DNA of 64,000 nt from Eupeodes corollae (lineage: Eukaryota; Arthropoda; Insecta; Diptera; Syrphidae): assembly GCF_945859685.1 (NCBI RefSeq), contig NC_079147.1, forward strand, positions 48,056,177 through 48,120,176, read 5' to 3'. Positions within the stretch are counted from its first letter, which is position 1. Every line of letters begins with the position of its first letter. Shown here piece by piece: positions 46,140 to 57,755 of this stretch. The position numbers and the translations under genes were made by a program. The notes under the pieces are model-generated. The model was not told the origin of the DNA, did not search any database, and was given only the letters and a program-made list of their open reading frames with translations.

Positions 46140-46885
46140 TTTGAAAAACGCCAATTTTTTTAAAAGTAGGCCTTATTTCGAAGTCGACAAAAGTAGGTCC
46201 TGCGATTCCGTCCGGTCTGTTTTGTCTGTCTGACGACGCTCCTACATCCTTAACCATTGCGTCGATTAAGTTCAAAATTAGAAGTTAAGGTTTTGATCAG
46301 ATTTGCGATAGGCGTTTTTTTCATTTTTTTAAGATCAAAATAAAATCTTTTGTTCAAAGAAACGAAAATTCGATTTATCTCAAAAACAAACCGATAGACT
46401 TTTTTTTAAAAGTTTTTCTAACATTTTATTTTTTAAAGTGGCTTCTTTAAGAACAAAGTTGAAAAATTTTATAGATAGATATTGAATTTTAAAAAAAAAC
46501 CGCTTTAACGATTTTCGAATTTTTTTTTATACGATTTTGTATACGATAAAATAAGTTGAATTTCAGTATCTGTTATCTGTGAAAATCACCCACTCAATTT
46601 TTTTAAAATTTCCTTTTTGAATCTTTCCGTTTAATTATAATATGACAAAATTTATTTGAATTCGACATGGCTACAGGTTCTTCTGATATAGATGGACGAC
46701 AAAAAATGTTATCACGAACGTACCGATATACGGATGTACTAGCGAACGTACACACAGAGACATCTTTTTTAAAGTCATGGATTTAGATGCTAGGGACCTT
46801 GAAACGGCTAGAAATGTCAACATTTTCAATCCAACCAATAGGAGCGATTACAATAACTTCATATGGAAAGTCCTGACATTTTCTA
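46140..46885 (+). mobile_element. Foldback inner-arm fragment
   Basis: Opposite orientation to the preceding copy. GAAAATCACCCACTCAATTTT (46590) corresponds to 21047-21065, and GATGGACGAC and GAACGTACCGATATACGGATG (46690-46735) correspond to 21150-21195. It then continues inward beyond what the main copy keeps (GGGACCTTGAAACG ... TATGGAAAGTCCTG). Confidence 0.65.
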
Positions 46886-47997
46886 AACTAAAATTTACAG
46901 TAGAATACTTAAAAGTAAGCCAGTAAAGAAATTAATTCACATCTTCATCCCTATGTCCCTTTTCAGTTTTCCTAAATTGCCCTTTATTTGTAAAATCGAA
47001 CAACTATTTAATAAGAACTTAATAGATATCACTGCACTACAGCATAGGACATACATTATTAATTATTACCATAATATTTACATTAAATCAGAGACAAACT
47101 GAAAATACACACAAAGCCATACACTGTAATTTCGAATGGATAAAACTCCCCCTAAATTACACATCATATAATATAATCTATCGAGGGGTTGGTGTATGCA
47201 TGAAAAATGCATGTATAGTCGTTGCTGTTCAAATACGAGCATACACATAGAGGTAAATGCTGTTCAATATTTGATTAAGAAAATATTGCTAGCCAAGGCA
47301 ATTGAGTTATCAATTTTCTCACGAATTTTCAATCAACTTAACTTCAACACTCCTCAAACAAAAGGGGAGGCACGATGATAATGGGAAACTAAATGGGAAT
47401 AAGAATGGTTCGCTTGACCTAGCCTATATAGCACTGGGACTGGCACTGGAACTGGCAGTCCTGTCAACACGTAAGATCGTTAGCATTTCTCTTAATTCAT
47501 TTCAACGCACATTTATTCCCAACATGAACCACACATATTCTTATTCCCATACATTAAACTCACACTGTTACAAGAACTAGCGGTGGCGGTGGAAGTGCAC
47601 AGCACAGTGGGCAAAATCTGACATTTGTGCGCCGAAACTATATTTGTTTCGAAAAAATAGGTGGGATTTTTGTGTAGAAAAGAATGTACCAGAAAAATGG
47701 AACTTTAAGGACCCTATAAAGTTTACCTGTAAAACCGACAAGTTCGTTGATAGTTGTTGAAATTGAAAATTAAATATACTTGTTTTGTTCGTTTATAACA
47801 GTTTGCTATATAACTTGAATTATTTATATTTTAATTTCTAACGAAAAATAAAGATTCGAGATTCTTATCTTTCAACATCTTAAACACAAAGGACGTATTT
47901 TTCATCACTAGTAACTCGAAAAGTGTTCTTTTCAAAATCAATCCTAAGCTAGGTTACAAAATCGTAACAAAAGCGTTATACGATTATCTCGTCGAGC
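46886..47997. other. Unassigned, host-like stretch
   Basis: No element recognised. Mixed composition, with a less AT-rich patch at 47350-47480. The frames at 47196-47580 look like chance. Confidence 0.35.
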
Positions 47998-48010
47998 AGC
48001 TTGACTCATA
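47998..48010. repeat. 13-bp target-site duplication (left)
   Basis: AGCTTGACTCATA, identical to 50665-50677 on the other side of the RTE-B copy. Confidence 0.92.
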
Positions 48011-50664
48011 CTTACTTACTTAAGCTGGTGCTACAGTCCGGGTCGGACCTGGGCCTCAACCAACATGCGTCTGCAGCCAGCTGGGTCCCTAGCTAGCTGT
48101 CTCCAGTTTCGCATGCCAAGTTAATAGAAGTCCTCTCCCACCTGGGTGCGCCACCTGAGTCGCGGTCGTCCTCTACTGCGCCGTCCCTCGGGATTGGATT
48201 CGAAGACCTTCCGGGCTGGAGCGTTGATGTCCGTTCGCTCTACATGACCTAGCCATCTAAGCCGTTGGACTTTAATTCTGCTAACTAGGCCAGTGTCGCT
48301 GTACAGCCCGTACAGTTCGTCGTTATATCTTCTTCTCCATTCTCCATCTATGCGTACGGGACCAAAAATCACCCGAAGAATTTTTCTCTCAAAGCATCCT
48401 ACGACGCTCTCATCTTTCTTTGACAGGGTCCAGGCCTCAGCGCCATAAATGAGAACTTATAGATGGTGATTTTAGATGATCGAGAGAGGACTTTAGTTCT
48501 CAATTGCCTTCTACCTAAGTCCAAAGAAGCAGCGATTTGCAAAAGTTATTCTCGTTTGATTTCAGCGCTTGTGTCCTTATCTGTGTTTTTAGCGGTGCTT
48601 AGTTAGACAAATTCCTCAACTAGCTCAAAGTTATAGCTGTCCACAGTTACGTTTTGACCAAGACGTCGTTGTTTAATATCCTGGATGGATCTTTGGAAGA
48701 TTGTGCCTCGAGTGCTGACGGTTGAGTTTTGCACAATTCTTTCCAGAACGATATTGAAGAAGTCGCATGACAGTGCATCGCCTTGTCTAAAACCTTTTTT
48801 GACATCAAATGCATCGGTAAGATCTTTTCCGACCTTGATAGAGCAGCGTGCATTCTCCATCGTCATTCTGCACAAACGGATAAGTTTGACAGGGATGCCA
48901 AAACTAGACATTGCTCGGTAGAGCTCTTTCCTATAGATGCTGTCATTCGCGGCTTTAAAATCGATAAAGAGATGGTGGGTATCGATTTGAAGTTCCTCGG
49001 TTTTTTCCAAGATGTCCCCAAGTGTGGGTATAACTTTTCTGGTCTGAAGCCACACTGATAAGGACCAATCAGGTTGTTGACGAACGGCTTCAGACGTTCA
49101 CATCGGGCACACTATGCTGAGATTCAACTCATCGGTTCGGCAGCGATGCCGTCAGCTCCAGCAGCTTTGTTTGACTTAAGTTTAGATATCTTCACTTCGT
49201 CAAGGTCGGGTGGGCGGAATTGTTGATCTGCGTCGCCGAGGTTGAGTGGTTCTATCTTCTTTGCAGCGGAATTCGGTTCGTCATCGCCGTTATATAATTT
49301 GGAGAAGTGATCTTTCCATATTCTCAGCATCGACTGCGGTTTTACTACGATGTTTCCCTGATCGTCTTTACAGGCTCCGGTTCGTGGCTGGTACCCTTGG
49401 GAAGTTTTTTGTACCTTTTGGTAAAATTTACGAACCTCATTCCTGTTGTGACATCCCTCTATCTCCTCGATCGCGCGCTTCTCAAGCCCTCTTTTTTTCC
49501 ATCTAAGAAGCTGGTACCCTTGGTACCCCTATCTCCTCTTCTGTTCGTAGAGCTCGCGAGCAGCTCTAGTCCTTTTGTGCAGAACCGTTTTGTATGCCTC
49601 TTGTTTCGCTGCATTCGTCGTCAAACCAGGGGTTTCGCTGTGGTGGCCTCTCTGATAGCTGGAAGGCAATGTTGCCACTTGTTTTTAAATGCTTAAATCA
49701 GGCAGCATAGGACTCCTTAAGAGGTTATTAGAGACTCGATCGGAAAAGGACATGGCAGTCTCTTGCGATTGTTGCCGTCTAACGTTGAATATTCTCACAG
49801 TACTTCCTTGTTTTGGCTTGGATCGGAATATCCGTTGACGTACCTTGGCTACAACGAGGTAGTGGTCCGAGTCAATGTTGGCATCTCGGAATGTTCGGAT
49901 ATCCTGTAACTGGAGAAGTGTCGTGTTTCGATCGCAATGTGGTCAATCTGGTTGACGGTTGACGGATTGATCAGGAGATTTCCATGTCCCCTTGTGGATA
50001 TTAAGATGCGTGAACTGCGTACTAGCTACCAGAACGTCTCGCCAGCAGCGAAATCGATCAACCTGAATCCGTTGTCGTAGGTAGTGTCGTGCAGGCTGTA
50101 TCTCCCGATTATGCCACCAAAGATGTCTTCTCTTCCTAGCTTGGCAATAAAATCTCCTAAGACAATTTTAATGTCATAGCCAGGGCACTGCTCATATGTC
50201 TTGTCCAAGAGCTCGAAAAATATGTCTTTGGTGTCTTCATCTTTCTCTTCTGTTGGGGCATGCGCGCATATTAGGCTTATGTTAGCAAATTTAGCCTTGA
50301 TGCGGATTGTCGTGATGCGCTGGCTCACACTGTTGAAACTCAAGACTTTTTGCCTGAGTCTAGTTCCAACAACAAATCCACACCCAAATAGACGATGTCT
50401 TTGTTCTCAGTAGCAGTCGCTGTAGTATATATCGCAGTCTTTTAGTTTGCGTTTGCCCGGTCCATCCCATCGCACTTTTTGGATGGTGGTAATATCTGCC
50501 TTGAAGCAGTTCAGGGCTTCCGCTAATTGTTCGGCTGCACGTGGTCTGTTAAGGGACCTAACATTCCACGTTCATATCCGAAGTTCGTTGTCCTTATTTC
50601 GTTTGCGTGGGTTGTCAACAGTGAATCCGTCCGTATCAGAGGCTTGTTGGTGCTTCGCAACTGA
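48011..50664 (-). mobile_element. RTE-B LINE copy 3 with exact borders
   Basis: Minus-strand RTE-B, 2654 bp, with a perfect 13-bp target duplication. It is 5'-truncated relative to the longest copy by about 270 bp. In element order: decayed start; endonuclease with RITTIRIKAKFANISLICAHAPTEE and a VLGDF catalytic strand (50340-50130); linker; MLRIWKDHFSKLYNGDD (49330); LKSNKAAGADGIAAE; CGF-like block at about 49050; palm A LFIDFKAANDSIY (48965-48930, Asn for Tyr); motif B KKGFRQGDALSCDFFNIVLE (48800-48740); a deletion that removes YADD; then ILRVIFGPVRIDGEWRRRY-type C-terminus (48372-48121). Deletions of RT parts explain its inactivity. Confidence 0.92.
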
Positions 50665-50677
50665 AGCTTGACTCATA
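50665..50677. repeat. 13-bp target-site duplication (right)
   Basis: Second copy of AGCTTGACTCATA. Confidence 0.92.
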
Positions 50678-50940
50678 AGCTTTTTAAATTCGATATAAAA
50701 TATAAGATATAGGATAAGATTATTGTTCCTATCAAATTTTCTCTTTTAAATATGTTAGGGCTTTACTTAATATTTTTATTTTTATTTTAGCTCACTCTGT
50801 TCTTTTATTTTTCACTTGAATCCTTGCTTCGAAAATCGTGTTCTTATCTCTATTAGGCCTTTCGAAGGCCTTCGTTCGAAGATGATTTTTTGAACGTACA
50901 TACATAGCAGTTGTACCACCTATTTTCTAAGGATCCATTT

Positions 50941-51880
50941 AAGGGTAACCGGTGGTGCATAACAAGAAATACAACATCGAAAAAGTAAAGACGACTTTAA
51001 GAATAGATAGTTTCAACACTATAGGAGACTTTCAATCTCTCAAGAGATGCCTTAAATTTTATTCTGCACCTACTACAAGTAGACCTTCACATTATATATA
51101 TTTAGTATCGTGCAGCCTGCTAAGGTTTAAAGAATCACACTTTTGGTTTTACTGCCTCTATGGGTATTGCAACACTAACTAATTGATTCCAGCGTATATT
51201 TTAGTGACAAAAACCAACTTCTTCACCCCTGCCTTGAACCTCAGTGCATGTTTACGATAGCCTTTGTAAACCATTTTTACTGACGGTTCAAAGAAAACAT
51301 TGAGTCGTTAATTTTGTCCGAGTTCCTTAAACTATCAGACAAGCATGCAAAATATTTAAATCGAAACTAAAACAGAAACACGGCTATCTGCATCTGAAAG
51401 CCAGGCCACTGACCATCAATTTGACTACAATATCCTATATACAGGTCCAGCAATGTCGGAACTAAGCCTAAAGATCAACCTCCGCTTTACTTTTATTTAA
51501 GTTTCAGTTCATAGTAGGATAAATGGAATGGTCTGGCTCGGTAAGGGTAGCCTTTTCATAGTTTACTTTAGAAAAGAGTAAATATTGCTATGGTAGATAT
51601 GAATTAGAAAATTATTTTAATTTTAATGAAAGAATCCAGCCACCGGTAGGACAGTCTAAAGGACTGTACATTGTCCAGAAAGATATTACCTACCTAACCT
51701 ATTACAATAACCATTCTATCGCTGTGACTAGTGCAGACGCAGGCATGTTATGCCAGGGTCACAGTTATATGTACTGGGCACTGGAAATAGGAGCACAAAG
51801 TTGGTCATAACACACAATATTCATTGTAGTTGTTGGGGAGACCACATTCTATTTCACTTCTTCTGTAAAGTTCTTGCGTT
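50941..51880 (+). pseudogene. Loa-like ORF2 tail remnant
   Basis: Parallel to 1560-2150: NKKYNIEKVK at 50960-50990, then the LK-I-APT-SRPSHYIYLVSCSLLRFKESHFW piece (51050-51145), remains of RNase H near 51340-51420, and at about 51740-51860 a decayed C-terminal cysteine/histidine region. Heavily degraded and not expressible. Confidence 0.55.
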
Positions 51881-51899
51881 TTTTTTTTCTCGATCGTGA

Positions 51900-52136
51900 T
51901 GAACTTTCCGAAATGAAAATCAAAGACCTAGTTTTTGAGAAATGCTAAAATTGGTGCGAAAATCTGGTGAACAAAAATAGATTTTGAAATCAAACTATTT
52001 CAATAAATGGAAATATTTTTAAATTGTTAATAATAATTTCAACCGACAACTTTTTTAACCCAACACGAAAACCTACAAACTTTTAAACTAGACAAATCGA
52101 CAGACGTTATCAGTGGGTGTGGCATCCCAGCCTCTT
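51900..52136 (-). mobile_element. Foldback terminal fragment
   Basis: Matches 45850-46077: AGATTTTGAAATCAAACTATTTCA and CACGAAAACCTACAAACTTTTAA, then the terminus TGGCATCCCAGCCTCTTTT. It carries an internal deletion in the terminal block (CAGACGTTATCAG). Confidence 0.75.
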
Positions 52137-52139
52137 TTT

Positions 52140-54123
52140 TATTTTCTATGAAAACAGTAATTTCTTTAAAATTTTCGAAAGAGGAGCCTTTGGAGTTATT
52201 TATTTTTTCTTTGATCTAATAATTGTAATTTTTTAAGCTCTTTGTTTTCAACTTTTTGAAAACAAGAAAACGACTTGAACTGTTATCTATTTGTTTAAGA
52301 TTAAGTAACATCGAAACTTTTTTATAACCACATCTGAACAAAATTGAATATTTTGAACTACTGAAACTTTAACATTTATTTTTAATAATTATAAAATAAG
52401 TCCACCTTGTAATTTTATCGTGTTAGGGATGGAAGAAGTTGGGATTGTCAAAAATAAATGATTTATATCAATATCTTAAATCGAACTTTAATCAAAGCAT
52501 AATTTTTATTTAAGTTAATTTTTGTTTAATATCGTAAAATGTTTAGAAAACAAGGTGGCAACTATTTTTTATTTGTGTCAGAACGTAAAATTAACATGGT
52601 TTTGATTTCTTTAATTTCTTATTTAATTGAAAATATTTTTAAAATTTCACTAAATTTCATCTAGAATCAAAAAAGTTACATCCTACTTTCGCCACGCTCA
52701 GCCCTTATTCAGGCCCACTGTGCGGTGCGATGTGGCGGTTCGGTTGGGTTGCGACAAGAGTTAAAGCATATCAACTTCTGAGATCTGATGAAAGAGAGCC
52801 TAATGTCCAACTTTTGTGTTGGAATACGTATAAAGTCGATGTGAATGTGGAACAAAAGTTAAATTATTGGCCATAAACCACTGTCAACTTTGGATATGGT
52901 GAAGTTGCATGATGTCTGTGAAACTTCCTCCGGACATAGATTAAACTTCATATAGATTTATATTTGTTTAGAGAGAAGCTTTAGTAATACGTTTATGACC
53001 GACGACCGACTGTATAAATGTCCTGATTTTCGTCGTCCTTTATACACCTATATAGAACTTGCAACAACTACACTAGACTTTCAATGGAACACCACAAACT
53101 TGTAAACACATTTTAATGTGAAAATAATTGGCAATGTCACGCGATACACCTTTGGTGGCTAACAGAGGGAGAGAATATGATAGATTGGGGGTTGGACAGC
53201 AGGCGGAAGGACGAAGGACGAAATTTTAAGTGAGAAGTTGGGCGTTCTACTGATGGCAATGTGCTGTGGGGTGCGGTGATGTGGGATGTGGTGCGTTGTG
53301 GTCCGTCTTGCTTTTGGTTTGAGATAAACTTTATAATGCTAGGTAATGATGATGTTGCAACTTTTTGTGGAAATTCCATTGATGGGCTTACCAACGTTTT
53401 CAAAAGTTTCTTCAAGACTCTTGAAATGAAAGTGATGTGATGGGTATATATGCGGCTTCGTGGTAAAGGTAGGTACGGCATGTGATGTGTTTTAGTCTTG
53501 GTCTTGGTGACAACACCCGCACACCGCCCACACGTGTTCAAATTAAAAAGTTCATCTTCTAATGGACTCTCTAAGTAATTACCTACTGTTGCTTTGTGTA
53601 TCTTTTATGCGATGGACAGTTATTTTATTTTAAGTGGTTTTATAGTGAATTGAAGTGATTTTTCTTAGATTACCTACCCATCTACAAAATTTATACAGAA
53701 GACGCCTACACCTGAAACCACATGGGGGGTTAACAACTCAAAAAGTTTGATATACCTGCTTGGGGACACAGAGTATATTACAAGTCCTTAGAGAATTTAC
53801 TTTGATTGTTTTTATGTTGAAGTGTCGTTTTAAAAACATTAATTTTTGCTTCATTTGAAATTTGAACTGTAACTACGCAAATCTTATGTTCCTGAAAAGC
53901 CTAGTTTTTCCTGAGTGATTTTTTTAAGTTTAATAAAAATTGAAAACAAATTTTTACAGTCCTTCAGGATAGGCGTTTTTAAGTGAATTTCGCGTTTGAT
54001 AAAATAAGTTTGTTTTCAATGCGTACTTTCTGCCCCAGTTAAAGTTTAGTTATTTTATAAAATTTTGACCAGGTTCCCAAAACGTTATTATTTGATGCAT
54101 ATAATTGTTTGAGACGTATAGGA
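52140..54123. other. Unassigned, host-like stretch
   Basis: Nothing recognised. A less AT-rich G/T-rich patch at 53190-53310 contains a 134-codon minus-strand frame (53137-53541), Pro/Ser/His-rich, without known domain; I regard it as chance or composition-driven. Confidence 0.4.
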
Positions 54124-55430
54124 CTTACACACTTAATTACTTAAAATGACGCTACAGTCCGGAACGGACTAGGGAATCGATCAACATGCGTTTTCAGCCA
54201 GTTCGGTCTCTAGTTAGCTGTCTCCAGTTTTGCACACCAAGTTGGGTGGTGTCCTCTCCCATCTCACGAGCCAAATAAATTTCGGTCTTCATCTATTGCA
54301 CCGTCTCTCAGCATTTTATTCGAAGACTTTTGGGCTGAAACATTGATGGTGATTTTAGATGCTCTAAAGAGGACTTTACTACTCAATTGCCTTCTAAGTA
54401 ATTTTTGATGACAGCATAATACTTGGTCTTGCTCTTATTTACCACTAAAACCATCTTCTTCTCTTCCGTCGCAATGCTCAAAACCGCTCCACTCACTATT
54501 TGATCGTCCAATTGTGTCAATATCATCTGCGTATCCGAGTAATTGGATGGACCTTTGGAAGATTGTGCCTTTAGTGTTGACGTTTGAGTTAAGCACAAGA
54601 CTTTCCAGAACGATGTTGAAAAAGTCCCATGACAGTGCATTGCCTTGTTTAAAACCTTTTTTGACATCAAATGCATCGGTGGGATTTTTTTCCGACCTTA
54701 CACTTACATTACGGATAAGTTTGACAGGGATGCCAAAACCAGAAATTGCTCTATAAAGCTCTTTAAAATCGATAAAAAGATGGAGGGTGTTGATTTGAAA
54801 TTCCTGGGTTTTTTCTAAGATTTGCTGTAATGTGAATAGTTGGTCAATGGTGTATTTTCCTGATCTGAAGCCACATCGATATGAGCCTATCAGGGTGTTG
54901 ACGCATGGCCTTAGACGTTCACATAATACGGCTGAGTCAGAGGGTTCCTTTTTTGTGTATTAGGCGAACTATTCCACTCACCGGGCGAGTACTCTTCCGA
55001 ATATATTTTGCAGATGGTTTAGTGTATACTCCGTAACAAGTCATCACCTACTTAATTGAATAATTCGGCAGCGATGCCGTCAGCTCCAGCAGCTTTGTTG
55101 GACTTCAGTTTCAATATAGCTTTCTCAAGTTCGCTGAAGTAGGGTGGGCGGAATTGTTCTGCAGCATCTAGGTTGAGTGGTTCTATATCCCTCACCGTGG
55201 ATATCGATTCGTCATCAGCGTCATATAATTGGAAGAAGTGTTCTTGAAATATTCTCAGCATGTTTTGCTATTCAACGAGGATGCTCTCCTAATCGTCTTT
55301 ATAGGCTTCGGTTCATGTCTGGTACCTTTGAAAAGTTTCCTATCTCTTCGATCGCGCGTTTCTCATGCTTCTTTTTTTCCATCTAAGAAGCTGGTGCTCC
55401 TCTTTACTCACTCTTCTACTCTTAGAGCTC
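54124..55430 (-). mobile_element. RTE-B LINE copy 4, decayed
   Basis: Minus-strand relic starting at a decayed 3' end (TTACTTAAAATGACGCTACAG at 54140). It retains the strand with MVLVVNKSKTKY (54440), a YADD-region remnant near 54530, KKVLNKAMHCH-frame motif B DNA (54660), fingers LKLKSNKAAGADGIAAELF (about 55110-55060) and the MLRIFQEHFFQLYDADDE block (55261). The C-terminal region between 54330 and 54400 is deleted. No target duplication was found. One of the most diverged RTE-B copies here. Confidence 0.8.
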
Positions 55431-57464
55431 AACTTTTCAATTTTGCTTGGGAACAAATCGGTCAATTGTTATTTCTAAAATACATTTGAATTTGTCATTT
55501 AAAATATTGAAACCAGGTTGAATCTTAAATATCAAGCAACGAGAAAGAAGTTAGGTTAGTAGCTGGCAATCAAATTATACTAATTCTATAGTTTTTGATG
55601 ACCTTGATATGAATTCGACTTCAAAACAAATCATATCGATAATTGACGAAAAACCAATATATTAGTCTTTTTGAGGATATGTAATGTATACATTCATAAA
55701 GCAGTTTTTTTTTTGTTAATACAATTCTTTAAATTCAAATATTTAAAGTATTTGTATATTATTATTAGTTGCAACTTTCACCTGCCCTTTATAAATCTTT
55801 AAATAATGCTGAAGGATGTTAAAACGGTTAATAACATTAAGATTTTCAAACAATTGAATGGAAACAAATAAAAAAATTATGAAAAGTCGTTATGCAGAGT
55901 TTGACAAAATAAGGCTTTATTCTTTGTGAATAATGATAAAGAATCCATCAAGCCATCTTGGTTATGTGGTTCTTCTATTTTACTTTGTTAAAAGCTTTTT
56001 TTAATTTATTAAGTTGCATCAATTCTAAGTTATAAATTGTTATAGATTTTTATTGCAGGGAATCCAGACTTATACCCGAACAAAAACCTGCTTGGCAACT
56101 CTCTACCTTGCACCTTGTCACTTTATGTAAGCGGCAACGGCTCGGTTCAAAGCTCGCCAACCTTTATCTCATCAGGTTGCCATTGTTGACTTCGACAAGG
56201 TCACTCGAAGTATAAATGGAAGCTGATGGAGCTAAGAATTCTGGAAGAATTCAATGATGCAATCATCACGAGTAGGCCACTTCGGAAACGTAACAGATGT
56301 TCACGGATTAAAAACAATAACATAAGAGGATGATCCGATTCTCCAATAGTTTGAGGAGGTACAGAACCGTAACCGGCCAATATTTAAACTCCTGATCAAA
56401 GATTCAATCTTGCAAAAGACTTTGTCAGATTGAGAGATGCATCGAATCTTCCAAAAACCGATCTGCTTAGCCAATAATGGGAATTGTAAATAGAAATGGG
56501 AAAAAACAATTTATATTCTTCGTAAGGTAGACTTTAAGACGTGCATCGGGAGAAACCGATGTAAACTAAGCTTACTGATAAATCAAAGAAAACAGGATAT
56601 TGCAGTGGTTAAACTTGTTGAGGAACATTAAATTAATTAAAAGTAATTTTCAACAAATTTAAGCCACTACTGCCAACCTGGTCTACTTGATAAACTATAG
56701 ACATGAAATACGTAGACATAACTCAGAAATTCTGGGTATAAGGAGGTACGCGCAGGTTTTAGAGAAATACATATGGATTAATGTAATCAAAATACTCTGT
56801 CTACACTTCAACAAAACTTTTTAACACCATCTTTCCTGACAGAAACACATGAAAAGACAATGTTTGACACATGGATGAGTCGCCAATATTTATATTATAC
56901 TGACAACTTGAAAACATATGATGGTTCAGAAGTAGTTTTAGACTTCCATCTTCTAGAATTCCATCAGCGTTAGCAAAGAATTAATCCTTCACGTTACGTT
57001 GGTTCAAAGAAATAAATATAAAGTCACAAGATCTGGGTTTAGAATTGTCAACACCTTTCTTACCTTTTCAACCTTTCTTCTTGTTCAAGAGTTAATTTGT
57101 GCATTCTGAGAATAAGTGAAGTTTTAACGTGTCAACTGTAAAAATATTTGTCGGAAGTGTATCGGAATCCCGCTTTTTAAAATCCCGTTTTTTATCAGTA
57201 TAAGCAACGGGATTAAAAAACGCGGGATCGTGGTTATACAAAGCAGGATTATAAAAAAAATTGATTTTAAGTAACGGGAATATAAAAACCGGGATATCAA
57301 ACCCAACCCAAAGATGTCAGCTTCAAATGTGGCAGTGGCAAAAAAAAACTATTTAACATGAAACCTCTTGCGATTTAAGATCCAACTACAGTCTTTTCCA
57401 GTGCCAATACAGTTGAATGAACAATGTTTCTGTTATTCTTTTTATATGGATATATAAAACAGGG
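55431..57464. other. Unassigned DNA
   Basis: AT-rich to 56050. 56050-57060 is more balanced in composition but without a protein I can name. A 64-base inverted repeat lies at 57166-57229. Confidence 0.4.
57166..57229. repeat. Long imperfect hairpin
   Basis: AATCCCGCTTTTTAAAATCCCGTT pairs with AACGGGATTAAAAAACGCGGGAT across a ~16-base loop; nearly every base can pair with one or two bulges. Further CGGGAT/ACGGGAA units follow to about 57300, suggesting a short inverted-repeat element. Confidence 0.75.
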
Positions 57465-57755
57465 GTGGAATCGGCTAAGGTGATTATTGATAAAAAAGGC
57501 GAATCTTCCTCACCCTCGAATTATCGACCGATTGCACGAAAACGATGATTAATTCTCAGCTCACAAATTTTTTTCTCGCATATTAAAAGCTTTCTAATAA
57601 CTGACAGCACAGTTTTCGCAGCAATAGGTCTACTTTTGATCTTAAAATTCATCCCACCAAATAAGCCGAAGAACAGTGGAGCAAATTTGTACATTGTTTT
57701 GGAGAAGGTAAGATTATTGTACTTGATATTTCTAAAGCATTTGTTAAGGTTTGTT
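57465..57755 (+). pseudogene. LINE-C RT fingers/palm remnant
   Basis: KVIIDKKGESSSPSNYRPIA (fingers), INSQLTNFF, TEQWSK-like and GKIIVLDISKAFVKV (palm A, FVKV for FDRV). Same family as 925-1170 and 4627-5650. Cut at 57755 where RTE-B begins. Frameshifted in several places. Confidence 0.7.

Noticed and set aside
53137..53541. 134-codon minus-strand frame rich in Pro, Ser and His
   Set aside because: It follows a G/T-rich patch; no domain and no start context. Composition explains the open frame.
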